Both the position numbers and the translations under genes were made by a program. A stretch of 64,000 nucleotides of DNA from Novosphingobium sp. AAP83 (GTDB lineage: Bacteria > Pseudomonadota > Alphaproteobacteria > Sphingomonadales > Sphingomonadaceae). The number at the start of each line of letters is the position of its first letter. Position 1 is the stretch's first letter. Location of the stretch: positions 124,001-188,000 of the forward strand of contig NZ_LJHY01000004.1 in the NCBI RefSeq assembly GCF_001295795.1, read 5' to 3'. The notes beneath the pieces are model-generated. The model saw only the letters and a program-made list of their open reading frames with translations, did no database searches and was not told the origin of the DNA. Below, in pieces: positions 1 through 9,468 of the stretch.

Positions 1-667
1 TTTCAAAACTTGCCAGCGAGTAGTTTGCTTGCCGCAGGGTAGCTTGCAATTCAGTAAGCGTCCGTTTGATATCGGGCGAAGCGTCGGCCAGATTGCCACT
101 CAACCTATCTGTGTTGGTCAGGATGTTCTCGATAGAGTTCTGGTTCTTGTCCGACAGGACCATCGTCAGCCGTTCCGTCAACGTCGCAAGCCGTTCCAGC
201 AGCAGCGGCGCGTTTGACAGGATCTCGCCAAGGCCCGAGCGCTTGGTCGGGATCACCGGCACGCCTTCAGGGCATGTCGCACGCTTGTTTTGCTTTGGAC
301 ATTCAATCACCGGAGCACCTTTGTGTGCGCCCGAAAGCTGGATTGTAGACACGCCGGTAAAGCTTCCTTGCAAGCTCGCGGTGGTTCCCTGCAAAATCGG
401 CACCTTGCGATCAACTGCAATACGCACGCGCACGAATTCGGGATCACGCTCCCACAATTCGATGTTCTTTACCTGACCAAACGGCACGCCTGAGAATGAC
501 ACTTCCGATCCTTTGGCCAAGCCATCGACCGATTGCTTGAAGAAAATGTCATATTCGTTGAGTTCGCCCTGATTGAGCCGCGCGATCCAGATAGTCAGCA
601 TGGCTGTTGCCGCCAGCAGCGCCAGCGTTACCAGACCCACCCATATGTGGTTTGCCCGCGTTTCCAT
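1..667 (-). CDS. mlaD: MlaD-family (MCE domain) lipid-transport protein, C-terminus off the left edge
   Basis: Periplasmic substrate-binding subunit of an Mla-type phospholipid transport system. The readable 222 residues begin METRANHIWVGLVTL, with one N-terminal membrane anchor (about residues 8-28). An MCE-type beta domain follows (EYDIFFKQSVDGLAKGSEV... VPFGQVKNIEL), then the start of a helical region. The ATG at 667 lies 9 bases downstream of the mlaF stop, so it is the third gene of the mlaE-mlaF-mlaD operon. The gene continues past base 1, so its end and the rest of the operon are not visible. MCE proteins form hexameric rings in other species; that is family knowledge. Confidence 0.88.
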   Translation of the reverse strand, partial: METRANHIWVGLVTLALLAATAMLTIWIARLNQGELNEYDIFFKQSVDGLAKGSEVSFSGVPFGQVKNIELWERDPEFVRVRIAVDRKVPILQGTTASLQGSFTGVSTIQLSGAHKGAPVIECPKQNKRATCPEGVPVIPTKRSGLGEILSNAPLLLERLATLTERLTMVLSDKNQNSIENILTNTDRLSGNLADASPDIKRTLTELQATLRQANYSLASFE

Positions 668-676
668 GGCCTGTCC

Positions 677-1585
677 TTAATCCTCGCCCATGATCGGCGA
701 AATCTGCTTTGTGGCAGCATCTGTCACCACACTTGCACGCACAACCTGTTGCCGTGCCTGCGAATCTTGTGCTGCCCGCCCACGCGGGCCGTTAAAGTAT
801 TCCTGAATCCACGGATGGTCGAGCGCCAACAATTCAGGGATCGTGCCCACGGCGATTACGGTGCGATCCGCAATCACCGCAACCCGGTCGCAAATCTCGT
901 ACAAAGTATCAAGATCATGCGTGATCAGAAACACGGTAAGGCCCAGCGTCTGCTGCAATTGCAGAATCAACTGGTCAAACGCCGCCGCGCCGATCGGATC
1001 AAGTCCCGCCGTCGGCTCATCCAGAAACAGCAGTTCAGGATCGAGCGACAAGGCCCGCGCAAGACCAGCACGCTTGCGCATACCGCCAGAAAGTTCTGAC
1101 GGGTACTTGCTCGTCGCTTCGGCGGGCAGGCCCGAAAGCAGCACTTTGTAGCGGGCGATTTCATGCCGCAATTCATCACCGATTTCAGGATAAAACTCGC
1201 GTAACGGCACTTCAACGTTCTCTGCCACGGTCAACGTCGAGAACAGCGCGCCGCCCTGGAACAACACGCCCCAACGGCTGCGGATATCGATATCGGCATC
1301 GTCGCGTGCATCGGTGATCGATTGACCCAGTACTTCGACATCGCCGGCTTGCGGTGTTTGCAGGCCAATGATCGTGCGCATCAGCACCGATTTGCCCGTG
1401 CCCGAACCGCCCACCACGCCGATGATCTCGCCCCGGCGCACATCAAGATCAAGGCCTTCGTGAATGACGTGATCGCCAAACACATTGCGGATGCCGCGCA
1501 CTCGGATCGGGAATTCGCCGTCAAACGCCCCGTGCATTTCCGGCAAGTCTGTCGTCACGGGCGCGAAGGTTTCTGCTTCACCCAT
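677..1585 (-). CDS. mlaF: Mla ABC transporter ATP-binding protein
   Basis: Cytoplasmic ATPase that powers phospholipid movement between inner and outer membranes. In the 302-residue protein I see Walker A GGSGTGKS (59-66), the Q-loop Gln110, the signature LSGGM (165-169) and Walker B LLFLDE (185-190), followed by the switch region with ITHD. I start at MGEAETF because a longer reading would run deep into mlaE. With this start the mlaE stop and mlaF ATG share one base (TGATG), which points to translational coupling. Confidence 0.93.
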   Translation of the reverse strand: MGEAETFAPVTTDLPEMHGAFDGEFPIRVRGIRNVFGDHVIHEGLDLDVRRGEIIGVVGGSGTGKSVLMRTIIGLQTPQAGDVEVLGQSITDARDDADIDIRSRWGVLFQGGALFSTLTVAENVEVPLREFYPEIGDELRHEIARYKVLLSGLPAEATSKYPSELSGGMRKRAGLARALSLDPELLFLDEPTAGLDPIGAAAFDQLILQLQQTLGLTVFLITHDLDTLYEICDRVAVIADRTVIAVGTIPELLALDHPWIQEYFNGPRGRAAQDSQARQQVVRASVVTDAATKQISPIMGED

Positions 1586-2703
1586 CAGCCCCACCCGATT
1601 TCGGTAAAGAAGATGGCGAAGAACGCATCGAGCACGATCACCGTAAAGATCGCCATGACCACCGCCGCCGTGGTGCGTGCCCCCACCTCTTCGGCGTTGT
1701 TCTTCACCTGCATGCCCTGATAGCATCCCGCCAACGCCACGATCAGCCCGAATACCGGCGCTTTGGTCAGCCCTACCCAAACGTCATGCAGCGGCACAAC
1801 CTCCTGGATACGCGTCAAAAATGTGAAGAAAGGAATACCGAGTGTCAGACTGGAGAGGAATGCACCACCGATGATGCCGAGAAAGGCTGAGAAGAAGCCC
1901 AGCAGCGGCATCATGATCATCGTGGCCAGAATACGCGGCACGACCAGCGCTTCCATCGGCGAAACCCCGATGGTGCGCATCGCATCAACCTCTTCGGTCA
2001 ACTTCATCGTGCCGATCTGCGCAGCAAAAGCAGAGCCGGACCGGCCAGCGACCATGATCGCGGTCATCAACACGCCCAATTCACGCAAAGTCAGGCGGCC
2101 GACGAGATTTACGGTGTAAATTTCAGCCCCGAACTGGCGCAATTGCACCGCCCCCTGCTGCGCAATCACGATGCCCACAAGGAAGCTCATCAAGCCGATG
2201 ATCGCCAGCGAATTGACGCCGACCAGTTCCATCTGGTGCACCAGCGCCTTCATGCGAAAGCGCGCAGGATGCCGCGCCAGCGTGCCGACCGAGAGGATGA
2301 TCTGGCCCAGAAAGCCGATGACCTGCAAAAAGCCTTTGGCCATCCCAATCATCACATCGCCGACATGCTCGGGCACGCGCTGGAACAGCGGCAAGCGCGC
2401 TGCGCGGATCGAATGGGCGTTGGAATCGGCTTTGCTGATCGCATCGATCAGCTTCTGCGGCTCAGGCTTGCAGCCGATGATTTCCGCGCCGGAATCACGC
2501 GATAACCGCCAAACTGTCCACGCGCCTACGGTATCCATAACCGTGACCGCCGAAACATCGATCTTTGACAGAGAATCATCGAGCCCGCGCAATTCGCGGT
2601 CGGTCACGCCCAGCGAGGAAACGGTCATCGGCCCGCTAAACGCAAGCACGGCCCCTTCATCCCCGGACCCGGGCGTCAGTTGAAAATCGGTTAAAGCCCG
2701 CAT
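1585..2703 (-). CDS. mlaE: Mla ABC transporter permease with N-terminal STAS domain
   Basis: Integral membrane permease of the MlaFEDB-type lipid transporter. The 372-residue product starts [14 protein letters not shown]. About 100 residues resembling a STAS domain come first, then a MlaE permease domain with several hydrophobic helices and the conserved stretch [22 protein letters not shown]. In E. coli the STAS protein MlaB is separate; here it appears fused to the permease, which is common in alphaproteobacteria, so no separate mlaB is expected. It is the first gene of the operon and is divergent from valS, leaving a promoter gap of about 140 bases. Confidence 0.92.
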   Translation of the reverse strand: MRALTDFQLTPGSGDEGAVLAFSGPMTVSSLGVTDRELRGLDDSLSKIDVSAVTVMDTVGAWTVWRLSRDSGAEIIGCKPEPQKLIDAISKADSNAHSIRAARLPLFQRVPEHVGDVMIGMAKGFLQVIGFLGQIILSVGTLARHPARFRMKALVHQMELVGVNSLAIIGLMSFLVGIVIAQQGAVQLRQFGAEIYTVNLVGRLTLRELGVLMTAIMVAGRSGSAFAAQIGTMKLTEEVDAMRTIGVSPMEALVVPRILATMIMMPLLGFFSAFLGIIGGAFLSSLTLGIPFFTFLTRIQEVVPLHDVWVGLTKAPVFGLIVALAGCYQGMQVKNNAEEVGARTTAAVVMAIFTVIVLDAFFAIFFTEIGWG

Positions 2704-2843
2704 GGTATCCGCTTCATGCGGTAATTCTGGCGGGGCGACAAGTGCAACACATGCGCTGTAACGCGGGAACTTGGGCGAAGGTTCCGCATATGAACCGCCT
2801 GCGCGCTTGCAGCGGGGCCACGGCGATGGCAAGGCGCAGCCCT

Positions 2844-5690
2844 ATGAGCGCACACAATCCCGCAGAACTCGCCAAGACTTTCGAGCCCGCAGGCCTTGAG
2901 GCCAAATGGTATGCCCATTGGGAGCAGAACAACCTGTTCCGCCCCGAGCGGCCTGACGCCGCACCCTACACCATCGTGAACCCGCCGCCGAACGTGACCG
3001 GCAGCCTCCACATCGGCCACGCGCTCGACAACACGCTGCAAGACGTGATGATCCGTTATGAGCGTTTGCGCGGCAAGGATGCGCTATGGGTGGTTGGCAC
3101 CGATCACGCTGGCATCGCCACGCAGATGGTCGTCGAACGCCAGATGGAGGCCAAGGGCGACAAGCGCTCGAACTACACGCGCCAAGCCTTCATCGACAAA
3201 GTGTGGGAGTGGAAGCACGAGAGCGGTGGCACGATCACCGACCAGCTGCGCCGCCTCGGCTGCTCGATGGACTGGTCCAGAGAGCAATTCACGATGGACC
3301 CGCACTTCACCAAGGCCGTGGTCAAGGTCTTCGTCGAACTCCACAAACAGGGCCTGATCTACCGGGACAAGCGGTTGGTGAACTGGGACCCCAAGCTGAA
3401 AACCGCGATTTCCGATCTCGAAGTGGAAACCCGCGAGACGCAGGGCGGCTTTTGGCACTTCAAATATCCGCTGGCTGACGGCGTGACGCGCGACGACGGG
3501 CTGGATTACATCGAGGTTGCCACCACACGCCCCGAAACGATGCTCGCCGATATGTGCGTTGCCGTGCATCCTGAGGACGAGCGCTACAAATCTGTCATCG
3601 GCAAGGAAATCCTCCAGCCGTTGACCGGACGCCGCTTGCGCGTTGTGGCCGATGAACACGCCGATCCCGAACTTGGCAGCGGCGCGGTGAAGATCACGCC
3701 GGGCCATGATTTCAACGACTTCGAAGTGGGCAAGCGCGCCGGGATCAAGGCCGCAGACATGCTCAACATGTTCGATGCCGAAGCGAAGGTAGTCCAGACC
3801 GCCGACGGACTGGTGCCTGCCGAATTCGTAGGGCTGGACCGCTTCGATGCGCGCAAGCTGGTTGTGGAACGGATGAAGGAAGCCGGCTTCCTGATCCCGC
3901 ACGTGACCAAGGACAAGGAAGGCAACGAGATTGCCGCCGACTTCGAACCGCGCACGATCCAGACGCCGTTTGGCGACCGTGGCGGCGTGGTGATCGAACC
4001 TTGGCTAACCGATCAGTGGTATGTCGATGCCGCCGAACTGGCCAAAGCGCCGATGGAAGCCGTGCGTTCAGGCGCCATCGAGATCGTGCCCAAGACGTGG
4101 GAAAAGACCTTCTTCAACTGGATGGAGAATATCCAGCCGTGGTGCGTCAGCCGCCAGCTGTGGTGGGGTCACCGGATTCCGGCTTGGTACGCCGAAGACG
4201 GCTCGATCTTTGTCGCTGAATCCGAAGAAGACGCGCAAAAGTTGGCGGGCGACACACCGTTGACCCGCGACAACGACGTCCTCGACACATGGTTCTCCTC
4301 CGCGCTTTGGCCCTTCGCCACGCTCGGTTGGCCCGAAGACGACGCTAATCCCCCCTCCTCTTCAGAGGAGGGGTCAGAGGGTGGTGGCGCTGCCGCAGGC
4401 GGCGCGGTTCCAGCACCAAGCTCAAAGGGGGATCACCACCCCCCGGCCCCCTCCTCTGAAGAGGAGGGGGAGAAGAAGCCCTCACTCCTCTCCAAACACT
4501 ACCCCAACGACCTGCTCGTCTCCGGCTTTGACATCCTGTTTTTCTGGGATGCGCGCATGGCGATGCAGGGCTTGCACTTCATGAAGGAAGTGCCGTGGAA
4601 GAAGCTCTATCTGCACGGCCTTGTCCGCGCCGCCGATGGGCAGAAGATGAGCAAATCCAAGGGCAACGTCGTCGATCCGCTGCTGCTGATCGACAAGTAT
4701 GGCGCTGATGCCTTGCGCTTTTTCATGTGCGCGATGGAAAGCCAGGGCCGTGATGTGAAGATGGATGAGCGCCGCGTCGAGGGCTATCGCAACTTCGCAA
4801 CGAAGCTTTGGAACGCCGCGCGCTTCTGCCAGAGCAACGGCATCACCGGCAGCACATCGGTCGCCGCGCCTGCCGCCAGCAGCGCGGTGAACAAGTGGAT
4901 CATCGGCGAGGTTGTCGAAACGCTCGCCGCGCTCGATCAGGCGATGGCCGATCTGCGCTTCGATGCAGCGGCGAACACAGTCTACCACTTCGTGTGGGAC
5001 CAGTTCTGCGATTGGTACATCGAACTGGTGAAGGGCAACTTCGACGACGAGACCAAGGCGGTCGCCGGTTGGGTGCTCGACCAGATCCTCGTCATGCTCC
5101 ACCCGTTCATGCCCTTCGTCACCGAAGAGCTGTGGCATGCGTTGTCTGACCCCACCCACCCACGTGAGGCAGAACTGATCGTGGCGGCTTGGCCTGCACC
5201 AGACGCGGCGGTTGACGCCGCAGCCAAGCGCGAGGTCGAATGGCTGATCGCGCTGGTTTCAGCGCTGCGCACCGCCAAGAACGAACTGGGCATCGCGCCC
5301 GGCGCAAGGCTCGAAGCCTATCTGCCCGATCCTTCGGCAGCAACGCGCGCGATTATCGACGCCAACCCCGCCGTGATCGAACGCCTCGCCCGCCTCACCG
5401 CCATCCGCTTCGAAGCTGCTCCTGCGGGCGCGGCGATGCAGATCGGCGCGGGCGATGCGAACCTGATCGTGCCCCTTGAAGGCGTGATCGACATTGCCGC
5501 CGAAAAGGCACGGCTGGAAAAGGCGCTGGCGACCTCGCAGAAGGAAGCCAAGTCGCTTGAAGGGCGGCTTTCAAACGCTTCGTTCGTCGAAAAAGCCAAG
5601 CCCGAGGCTGCGGAAAAGGCCCGCGCCGATCACGCCATGCATGCTGCCGAGGCCGAGCGTCTGGCCGCAGCGTTGAAGCGGTTGGGGTGA
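2844..5690 (+). CDS. valS: Valine--tRNA ligase with a repeat-encoded insertion
   Basis: Class I aminoacyl-tRNA synthetase that charges tRNA-Val. The 948-residue protein starts [15 protein letters not shown] and has the HIGH motif at 56-59, the editing domain in the middle, KMSKS at 601-605, an anticodon-binding domain and a C-terminal tRNA-binding coiled coil (about 885-948). The upstream ATGs encode unrelated residues, so I reject the longer start. Odd feature: residues about 502-545, between TLGWPEDDA and [13 protein letters not shown], are rich in Pro, Ser, Gly and Glu. They are encoded by a palindromic repeat found between genes elsewhere in this window. The reading frame stays open and both catalytic signatures are intact, so the enzyme is probably functional. 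Confidence 0.97.
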   Translation: MSAHNPAELAKTFEPAGLEAKWYAHWEQNNLFRPERPDAAPYTIVNPPPNVTGSLHIGHALDNTLQDVMIRYERLRGKDALWVVGTDHAGIATQMVVERQMEAKGDKRSNYTRQAFIDKVWEWKHESGGTITDQLRRLGCSMDWSREQFTMDPHFTKAVVKVFVELHKQGLIYRDKRLVNWDPKLKTAISDLEVETRETQGGFWHFKYPLADGVTRDDGLDYIEVATTRPETMLADMCVAVHPEDERYKSVIGKEILQPLTGRRLRVVADEHADPELGSGAVKITPGHDFNDFEVGKRAGIKAADMLNMFDAEAKVVQTADGLVPAEFVGLDRFDARKLVVERMKEAGFLIPHVTKDKEGNEIAADFEPRTIQTPFGDRGGVVIEPWLTDQWYVDAAELAKAPMEAVRSGAIEIVPKTWEKTFFNWMENIQPWCVSRQLWWGHRIPAWYAEDGSIFVAESEEDAQKLAGDTPLTRDNDVLDTWFSSALWPFATLGWPEDDANPPSSSEEGSEGGGAAAGGAVPAPSSKGDHHPPAPSSEEEGEKKPSLLSKHYPNDLLVSGFDILFFWDARMAMQGLHFMKEVPWKKLYLHGLVRAADGQKMSKSKGNVVDPLLLIDKYGADALRFFMCAMESQGRDVKMDERRVEGYRNFATKLWNAARFCQSNGITGSTSVAAPAASSAVNKWIIGEVVETLAALDQAMADLRFDAAANTVYHFVWDQFCDWYIELVKGNFDDETKAVAGWVLDQILVMLHPFMPFVTEELWHALSDPTHPREAELIVAAWPAPDAAVDAAAKREVEWLIALVSALRTAKNELGIAPGARLEAYLPDPSAATRAIIDANPAVIERLARLTAIRFEAAPAGAAMQIGAGDANLIVPLEGVIDIAAEKARLEKALATSQKEAKSLEGRLSNASFVEKAKPEAAEKARADHAMHAAEAERLAAALKRLG
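4351..4470. repeat. Palindromic repeat pair inserted in frame within valS
   Basis: Two near-identical palindromes face each other. At 4352-4373 arms CCCCTCCTC/GAGGAGGGG enclose TTCA; at 4447-4470 arms CCCCCTCCTC/GAGGAGGGGG enclose TGAA. Between them lie a GTGGTG and a matching CACCACCCCC flank. The same architecture occurs in non-coding DNA at 5711-5810 and 31892-31992, and in a differently arranged form at 41743-41839. Here the unit is 120 bases, an exact multiple of three without stop codons, so it adds about 40 residues to ValS. Confidence 0.85.
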
Positions 5691-5710
5691 AACCGCCGAC
5701 TTTCCTGCTT

Positions 5711-5810
5711 CCCCTCCTCTTCAGAGGAGGGGATCGAGGGGTGGTGTTGACCCGCAGGGTCACTTCTGCACGCCACCACCCCCAAACCCCCTCCTCTAAA
5801 GAAGAGGGGG
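5711..5810. repeat. Palindromic repeat pair between valS and queE
   Basis: Intergenic copy of the element found inside valS. The left palindrome is CCCCTCCTCTTCAGAGGAGG(GG). The inner sequence carries GGGGTGGTG and CCACCACCCCC, and the right palindrome is a slightly decayed version (CCCCCTCCTCTAAAGAAGAG). It fills nearly the whole gap. Transcribed, it would fold strongly and could end or protect the valS message, but it has no clear T-run. Confidence 0.82.
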
Positions 5811-5818
5811 CTTAAGCG

Positions 5819-6562
5819 ATGCTAACCCTTGCCACCGTAAACCCCGGTGAGCCGGAGGTTTTCGCCTCGCTGCAAGGCGAAGGGCCATCGATGGGGCGGC
5901 CTTCGATCTTTGTGCGGCTATCGCGCTGCAACCTTGCGTGCAGGTGGTGCGATACGGCCTATACGTGGCGTTTCAGTGGCGATAATCGCCCGCACCGCGA
6001 TGAAGTGGCATTCGAACGGGGCGATAACCAACTCTCGCTGGACGAGGCCGAAGTTGCCGCGCTGATCCTTGCGCATTCCGAAGACCGGTTGGTGATCACC
6101 GGCGGCGAACCCCTGATGCAAGGCGCGGCTTTGGCAAAGCTGGTCACCATGTTGAAAGACGCGCGGCCTGCGCTGCATGTCGAGGTGGAGACGAACGGGA
6201 CGGTTGCCCCCCACCCCGCGCTCGACGGCCTGATCGATCAGTACAACGTCAGCCCCAAGCTGGCCCATTCGGGCAACGCGCCTGATCTGGCGCTGGTGCC
6301 CGAACGGCTTGAGGCGTGGGCTGGCGATCTGCGCGCGTGGTTCAAGTTTGTGGTGGCAACGCCTGCGGATCTCGCCGAGATTGAGAGCCTGCAACACCGC
6401 TATGGCATTGCAGCGGATCATCTGTTCGTGATGCCGGAAGGTACCGCCAGCGCCGTCTTGCGCGAACGGTCACGCTGGTTGGCCGAAGAGGCGCTTGAGC
6501 GCGGATGGCGGTTTACCGACAGGCTGCATATTCATTTGTATGGGGATACGCGGGGGACTTGA
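5819..6562 (+). CDS. queE: 7-carboxy-7-deazaguanine synthase
   Basis: Radical SAM enzyme that converts 6-carboxytetrahydropterin to 7-carboxy-7-deazaguanine in queuosine synthesis. The 247-residue protein has the substrate loop FASLQGEGPSMG, then the cluster motif C37-x3-C41-x2-C44 (RCNLACRWCD), and TGGEPLMQ for SAM binding. Length and motif order match the family. It follows valS closely in the same direction but is separated by a strong repeat, so cotranscription is uncertain. It converges with ssb. Confidence 0.95.
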   Translation: MLTLATVNPGEPEVFASLQGEGPSMGRPSIFVRLSRCNLACRWCDTAYTWRFSGDNRPHRDEVAFERGDNQLSLDEAEVAALILAHSEDRLVITGGEPLMQGAALAKLVTMLKDARPALHVEVETNGTVAPHPALDGLIDQYNVSPKLAHSGNAPDLALVPERLEAWAGDLRAWFKFVVATPADLAEIESLQHRYGIAADHLFVMPEGTASAVLRERSRWLAEEALERGWRFTDRLHIHLYGDTRGT

Positions 6563-6590
6563 GCGGCTGAATTAACAGGCCGTTCCCCGG

Positions 6591-6620
6591 CCCCTCCCGT
6601 GAACGGAAGGGGAGGATTTT
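6591..6620. terminator. Hairpin followed by T-run between convergent queE and ssb
   Basis: Imperfect inverted repeat CCCCTCCCGT ... ACGGAAGGGG at 6591-6612, with five T residues at 6616-6620 on the plus strand. It sits between two convergent genes and is placed to end queE transcription. Its palindrome is a decayed relative of the 22-base GC-rich palindromes at 39831, 43438 and 61837. Confidence 0.65.
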
Positions 6621-6623
6621 TGA

Positions 6624-7172
6624 TCAGAACGGGATGTCGTCGTCGAGATCGTCGCCGAACCCGCCGCCAGCAGGCGCGCCGCCGCCACCAAAGCCGCCGC
6701 CCGACGACCCGCCGCCGCCGCCCTGGTTCCAACCGCCGCCAGCGCCGCCGCGCGAACCGCCTCCAGACGAGCCGCCTTCGTTATAGCCACCCGAACGACC
6801 ACCGCCGCCGCCGCCTGCACCGGGGGCGCCATCAAGCATGGTGAGAACACCGCCGACGCCAACCGAGATTTCGGTGGTGTAGCGATCATTGCCGCTTTGG
6901 TCCTGCCACTTGCGGGTGCGCAGGCTGCCTTCGATATAGATCTTGCTGCCCTTTTTCAGGTAGCGTTCGGCCACGCCGACAAGTCCATCAGACTGGAGCA
7001 CAACGCTGTGCCATTCGGTGCGCTCTTTCTTTTCGCCGGTGGCCTTGTCCTTCCAGCTTTCGCTGGTGGCGATGCGCAAGTTGCAGATGCGTCCGCCGTT
7101 CTGGAAGCTTTTGACCTCGGGGTCCTGGCCCAGATTGCCAACGATGATGACCTTGTTGACGCTACCTGCCAT
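6624..7172 (-). CDS. ssb: Single-stranded DNA-binding protein
   Basis: Binds single-stranded DNA during replication, repair and recombination. The 182-residue protein has an N-terminal OB fold ([20 protein letters not shown] to about residue 110). A long glycine-rich linker (roughly 115-170) follows, and the acidic C-terminal tip DDDIPF docks partner proteins. The low-complexity linker is normal for SSB. It converges with queE across a hairpin. Confidence 0.96.
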   Translation of the reverse strand: MAGSVNKVIIVGNLGQDPEVKSFQNGGRICNLRIATSESWKDKATGEKKERTEWHSVVLQSDGLVGVAERYLKKGSKIYIEGSLRTRKWQDQSGNDRYTTEISVGVGGVLTMLDGAPGAGGGGGGRSGGYNEGGSSGGGSRGGAGGGWNQGGGGGSSGGGFGGGGAPAGGGFGDDLDDDIPF

Positions 7173-7266
7173 CGAATCATGTCCCTTCGAATTTGATCGC
7201 TTGCCTAGCGCAAAGGTGCGGGTTGGCGCGAGTCATCCCGCCGCATTTCCCACAGCGCAGAGCGCG

Positions 7267-9126
7267 CTACCCCAGCCCCAAAGCCATTGCCGTCCAGAAC
7301 GTGACGAACGATGCAAGGTAGGCCAGCGCAAACAGGTACGCGAGCATGAACGACGGCCATTTCCAGCCGTTGGTTTCGCGCCGCGCGACTGCGATGGTCG
7401 AAAGGCACTGCGGGGCGAAGACGAACCACGCAAGAAACGACAGCGCCATTGGCAGGGTCCAGCGCGATTTGAGCTGATCGCCCAACGCCATGGCAGTCTG
7501 GTCGTCGTCGTCACTGGCGCTGACCGCATATGTGGTGGCAAGCGAGCTGACCGCCACTTCGCGCGCGGCCATCGCGGGGATGATCGCAAGGCTCATATCG
7601 CGGTTGAACCCGATCGGTTCGAGCACGACGGCAAGACCATTGGCGAGCGTTCCGGCGACCGAGGCGTTGATCTGGTCCTGCCCGGGCTCTGCACGCGGGA
7701 AGTTGAGCAAGATCCACAACGCGATGGTGACGGTGAAGATCATCGTGCCGGCGCGGCGCAGGAAAATCCATGCGCGCTGCCAAAGGCCGATGGCCAGGTC
7801 CTTGATCGTGGGGAGCTGATACTTGGGCAATTCCATGATGAAGCCCGAAGCCGCACCCTTGGTGACCGAACGGCGCAAAACCAGCGCCACCAGCATCGCG
7901 CCGACAATCCCGGCCACATAAAGTGCGAACAGCACCAGCCCTTGCAAGCCGATGCCGGGGCCGACTTTATCGTTGGGAATGAACGCCGCGATGATCACCG
8001 CATAAACAGGAAGCCGCGCCGAACAGGTCATCATCGGCGCGATCAGGATCGTGGTCAGCCGGTCTTTGGGGTCGGTGATGCTGCGCGTGGCCATGATGCC
8101 CGGAATCGCGCAGGCAAAGCTGGAAAGCAGCGGAATGAAGCTACGCCCGGAAAGCCCGACGCCTGCCATCAACCGGTCCATCAGGAAGGCAGCGCGCGCC
8201 ATATAGCCGGTCGCCTCCATCGTCAGGATAAAGAAGAACAGGATCACGATCTGCGGCAGGAACACGACAACAGAGCCGACACCCGCGATGATCCCGTCAG
8301 TTATGAGATCGCGCAGCAGACTTTCAGGAAGCGTTGCCTTGACCAGATCGCCAAGGCTGCCGACCAATGCTTCAAGGCCATCGGCAAAGGGCGTAGCCCA
8401 TGTAAACACCGCCTGAAACACCACGAACAGCAGCGCAAACAGGATCGGTGGCCCCGCCCAAGGGTGCAGGAGCGCTTTATCCAGCTTGGCATGAATGCGG
8501 TGCTTGGCGGTTTCGGAGATAATCGCCGCACTGGCCATTTCGTGCGCCAGCATCCGCCGTTCGGGCAAAGTGACGTGCGGGCGCGGATGGGCTTCGTGCG
8601 CCCGTGCGCGATCGCGTGCTTCGCCAATCGCCGCACCCAGTTCGGCCAAGCCGCGACGGCGCACGGCGACAGTCGGGATCACCGGCACGCCGAGCGCGGT
8701 TTCCAACGCCGCAGGATCAAGCACCAGACCATCGCGTTCGGCAAGGTCCACCATGTTGAGCGCAACCACGGTGGGGCGGCCCAATTCGAGCACTTCTTGT
8801 GCGAAAACAAGATGTTGTTCGAGGTTCGAGCTATCGAGCACCAGTACGATCACATCGGGCTGCGCCTGGCCGGTCTGTTCGCCCATGATGACCTTGCGGG
8901 TCACTTCCTCGTCCGGGCTGGTCGAATCAAAGCCATAGGAACCGGGCAGATCGACCAGTTCCACCGGTTCCCCCGTGGGCAGGATCAGGCGGCCCGCTTT
9001 GCGTTCCACCGTAACGCCGGGATAATTGGCGATCTTCTGGCGCGCGCCGGTGAGCGCGTTAAACAGCGCGCTTTTGCCTGCATTCGGGTTGCCAACTAGG
9101 GCTGCGACGATTGGCATACGGCTCAT
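7267..9126 (-). CDS. feoB: Ferrous iron transporter B
   Basis: Inner-membrane ferrous iron uptake protein with a cytoplasmic GTPase head. In 619 residues I see G1 GNPNAGKS (12-19), a switch region with YPGVTVERK, DLPGSYGF (G3) and NMVD (G4). Two Gate-type membrane regions follow, with PLLSSFACAIPGIMATR and ARLPVYAVIIAAF. It is shorter than E. coli FeoB (773 residues), as many alphaproteobacterial versions are. It overlaps feoA by four bases, so the two are coupled. Confidence 0.96.
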   Translation of the reverse strand: MSRMPIVAALVGNPNAGKSALFNALTGARQKIANYPGVTVERKAGRLILPTGEPVELVDLPGSYGFDSTSPDEEVTRKVIMGEQTGQAQPDVIVLVLDSSNLEQHLVFAQEVLELGRPTVVALNMVDLAERDGLVLDPAALETALGVPVIPTVAVRRRGLAELGAAIGEARDRARAHEAHPRPHVTLPERRMLAHEMASAAIISETAKHRIHAKLDKALLHPWAGPPILFALLFVVFQAVFTWATPFADGLEALVGSLGDLVKATLPESLLRDLITDGIIAGVGSVVVFLPQIVILFFFILTMEATGYMARAAFLMDRLMAGVGLSGRSFIPLLSSFACAIPGIMATRSITDPKDRLTTILIAPMMTCSARLPVYAVIIAAFIPNDKVGPGIGLQGLVLFALYVAGIVGAMLVALVLRRSVTKGAASGFIMELPKYQLPTIKDLAIGLWQRAWIFLRRAGTMIFTVTIALWILLNFPRAEPGQDQINASVAGTLANGLAVVLEPIGFNRDMSLAIIPAMAAREVAVSSLATTYAVSASDDDDQTAMALGDQLKSRWTLPMALSFLAWFVFAPQCLSTIAVARRETNGWKWPSFMLAYLFALAYLASFVTFWTAMALGLG

Positions 9127-9380
9127 GCGCCAACCGCTTCGGTTATCGGCTCAACCGTCATCGCGCGGGCATGGACGCGGCGCAGTGCTACGGTCATCCG
9201 GCCAATCTCAACCGCCAGTGGATCATGCCCTGCAAAGACCCCGCGATAGGCCAGCGTCACCCGCGCCCCGGCATCAAGCCCGAGCGACTGCAAACGCTGC
9301 GCTTCTTCGGCAACGAGCGCTGACCAGTCAACCGACGCGATTCGCGCAGGGGTGCCAAGGGGGAGTTGATCAAGTGTCAC
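9123..9380 (-). CDS. feoA: FeoA-domain ferrous iron transport accessory protein
   Basis: Small SH3-like cytoplasmic protein of the Feo system, 85 residues, beginning MTLDQLPLGTPARIASVDW with the typical LGLDAGARVTL centre. It is the first gene of feoA-feoB and overlaps feoB by four bases. A Fur-like dyad lies about 30 bases upstream, so iron repression of the pair is likely. Confidence 0.9.
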   Translation of the reverse strand: MTLDQLPLGTPARIASVDWSALVAEEAQRLQSLGLDAGARVTLAYRGVFAGHDPLAVEIGRMTVALRRVHARAMTVEPITEAVGA

Positions 9381-9409
9381 GCCCTTGCGCTGCCATAGAG
9401 AGAACGACT

Positions 9410-9426
9410 TTGCAAGTCATTCGCAA
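9410..9426. promoter_or_regulatory. Fur-like operator upstream of feoAB
   Basis: The 17-base dyad TTGCAAGTCATTCGCAA has half-sites TTGCAAGT and TTGCGAAT that match at six of eight positions around a central base. It resembles the TGCAAATNATTTGCA form of alphaproteobacterial Fur-family boxes. Its position just upstream of an iron-uptake operon supports the reading; binding is inference. Confidence 0.6.
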
Positions 9427-9468
9427 TAGAATTGCGCTGGATCAAAATTCCGTGCCGTTTCGGCCAGT

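Noticed and set aside
4351..4470. Possible frameshift or assembly error in valS
   Set aside because: The frame stays open through the repeat and resumes exactly in the conserved [13 protein letters not shown] segment, so I treat it as a real in-frame insertion.
6670..6830. Repeated GCC/GGC-rich stretch
   Set aside because: It encodes the normal glycine-rich linker of SSB; it is not a separate repeat element.
7018..9099. A 693-codon open frame on the plus strand
   Set aside because: It lies antisense to feoB and part of ssb, both with full family motifs. Its composition (Arg, His, Gln) is typical of shadow frames.
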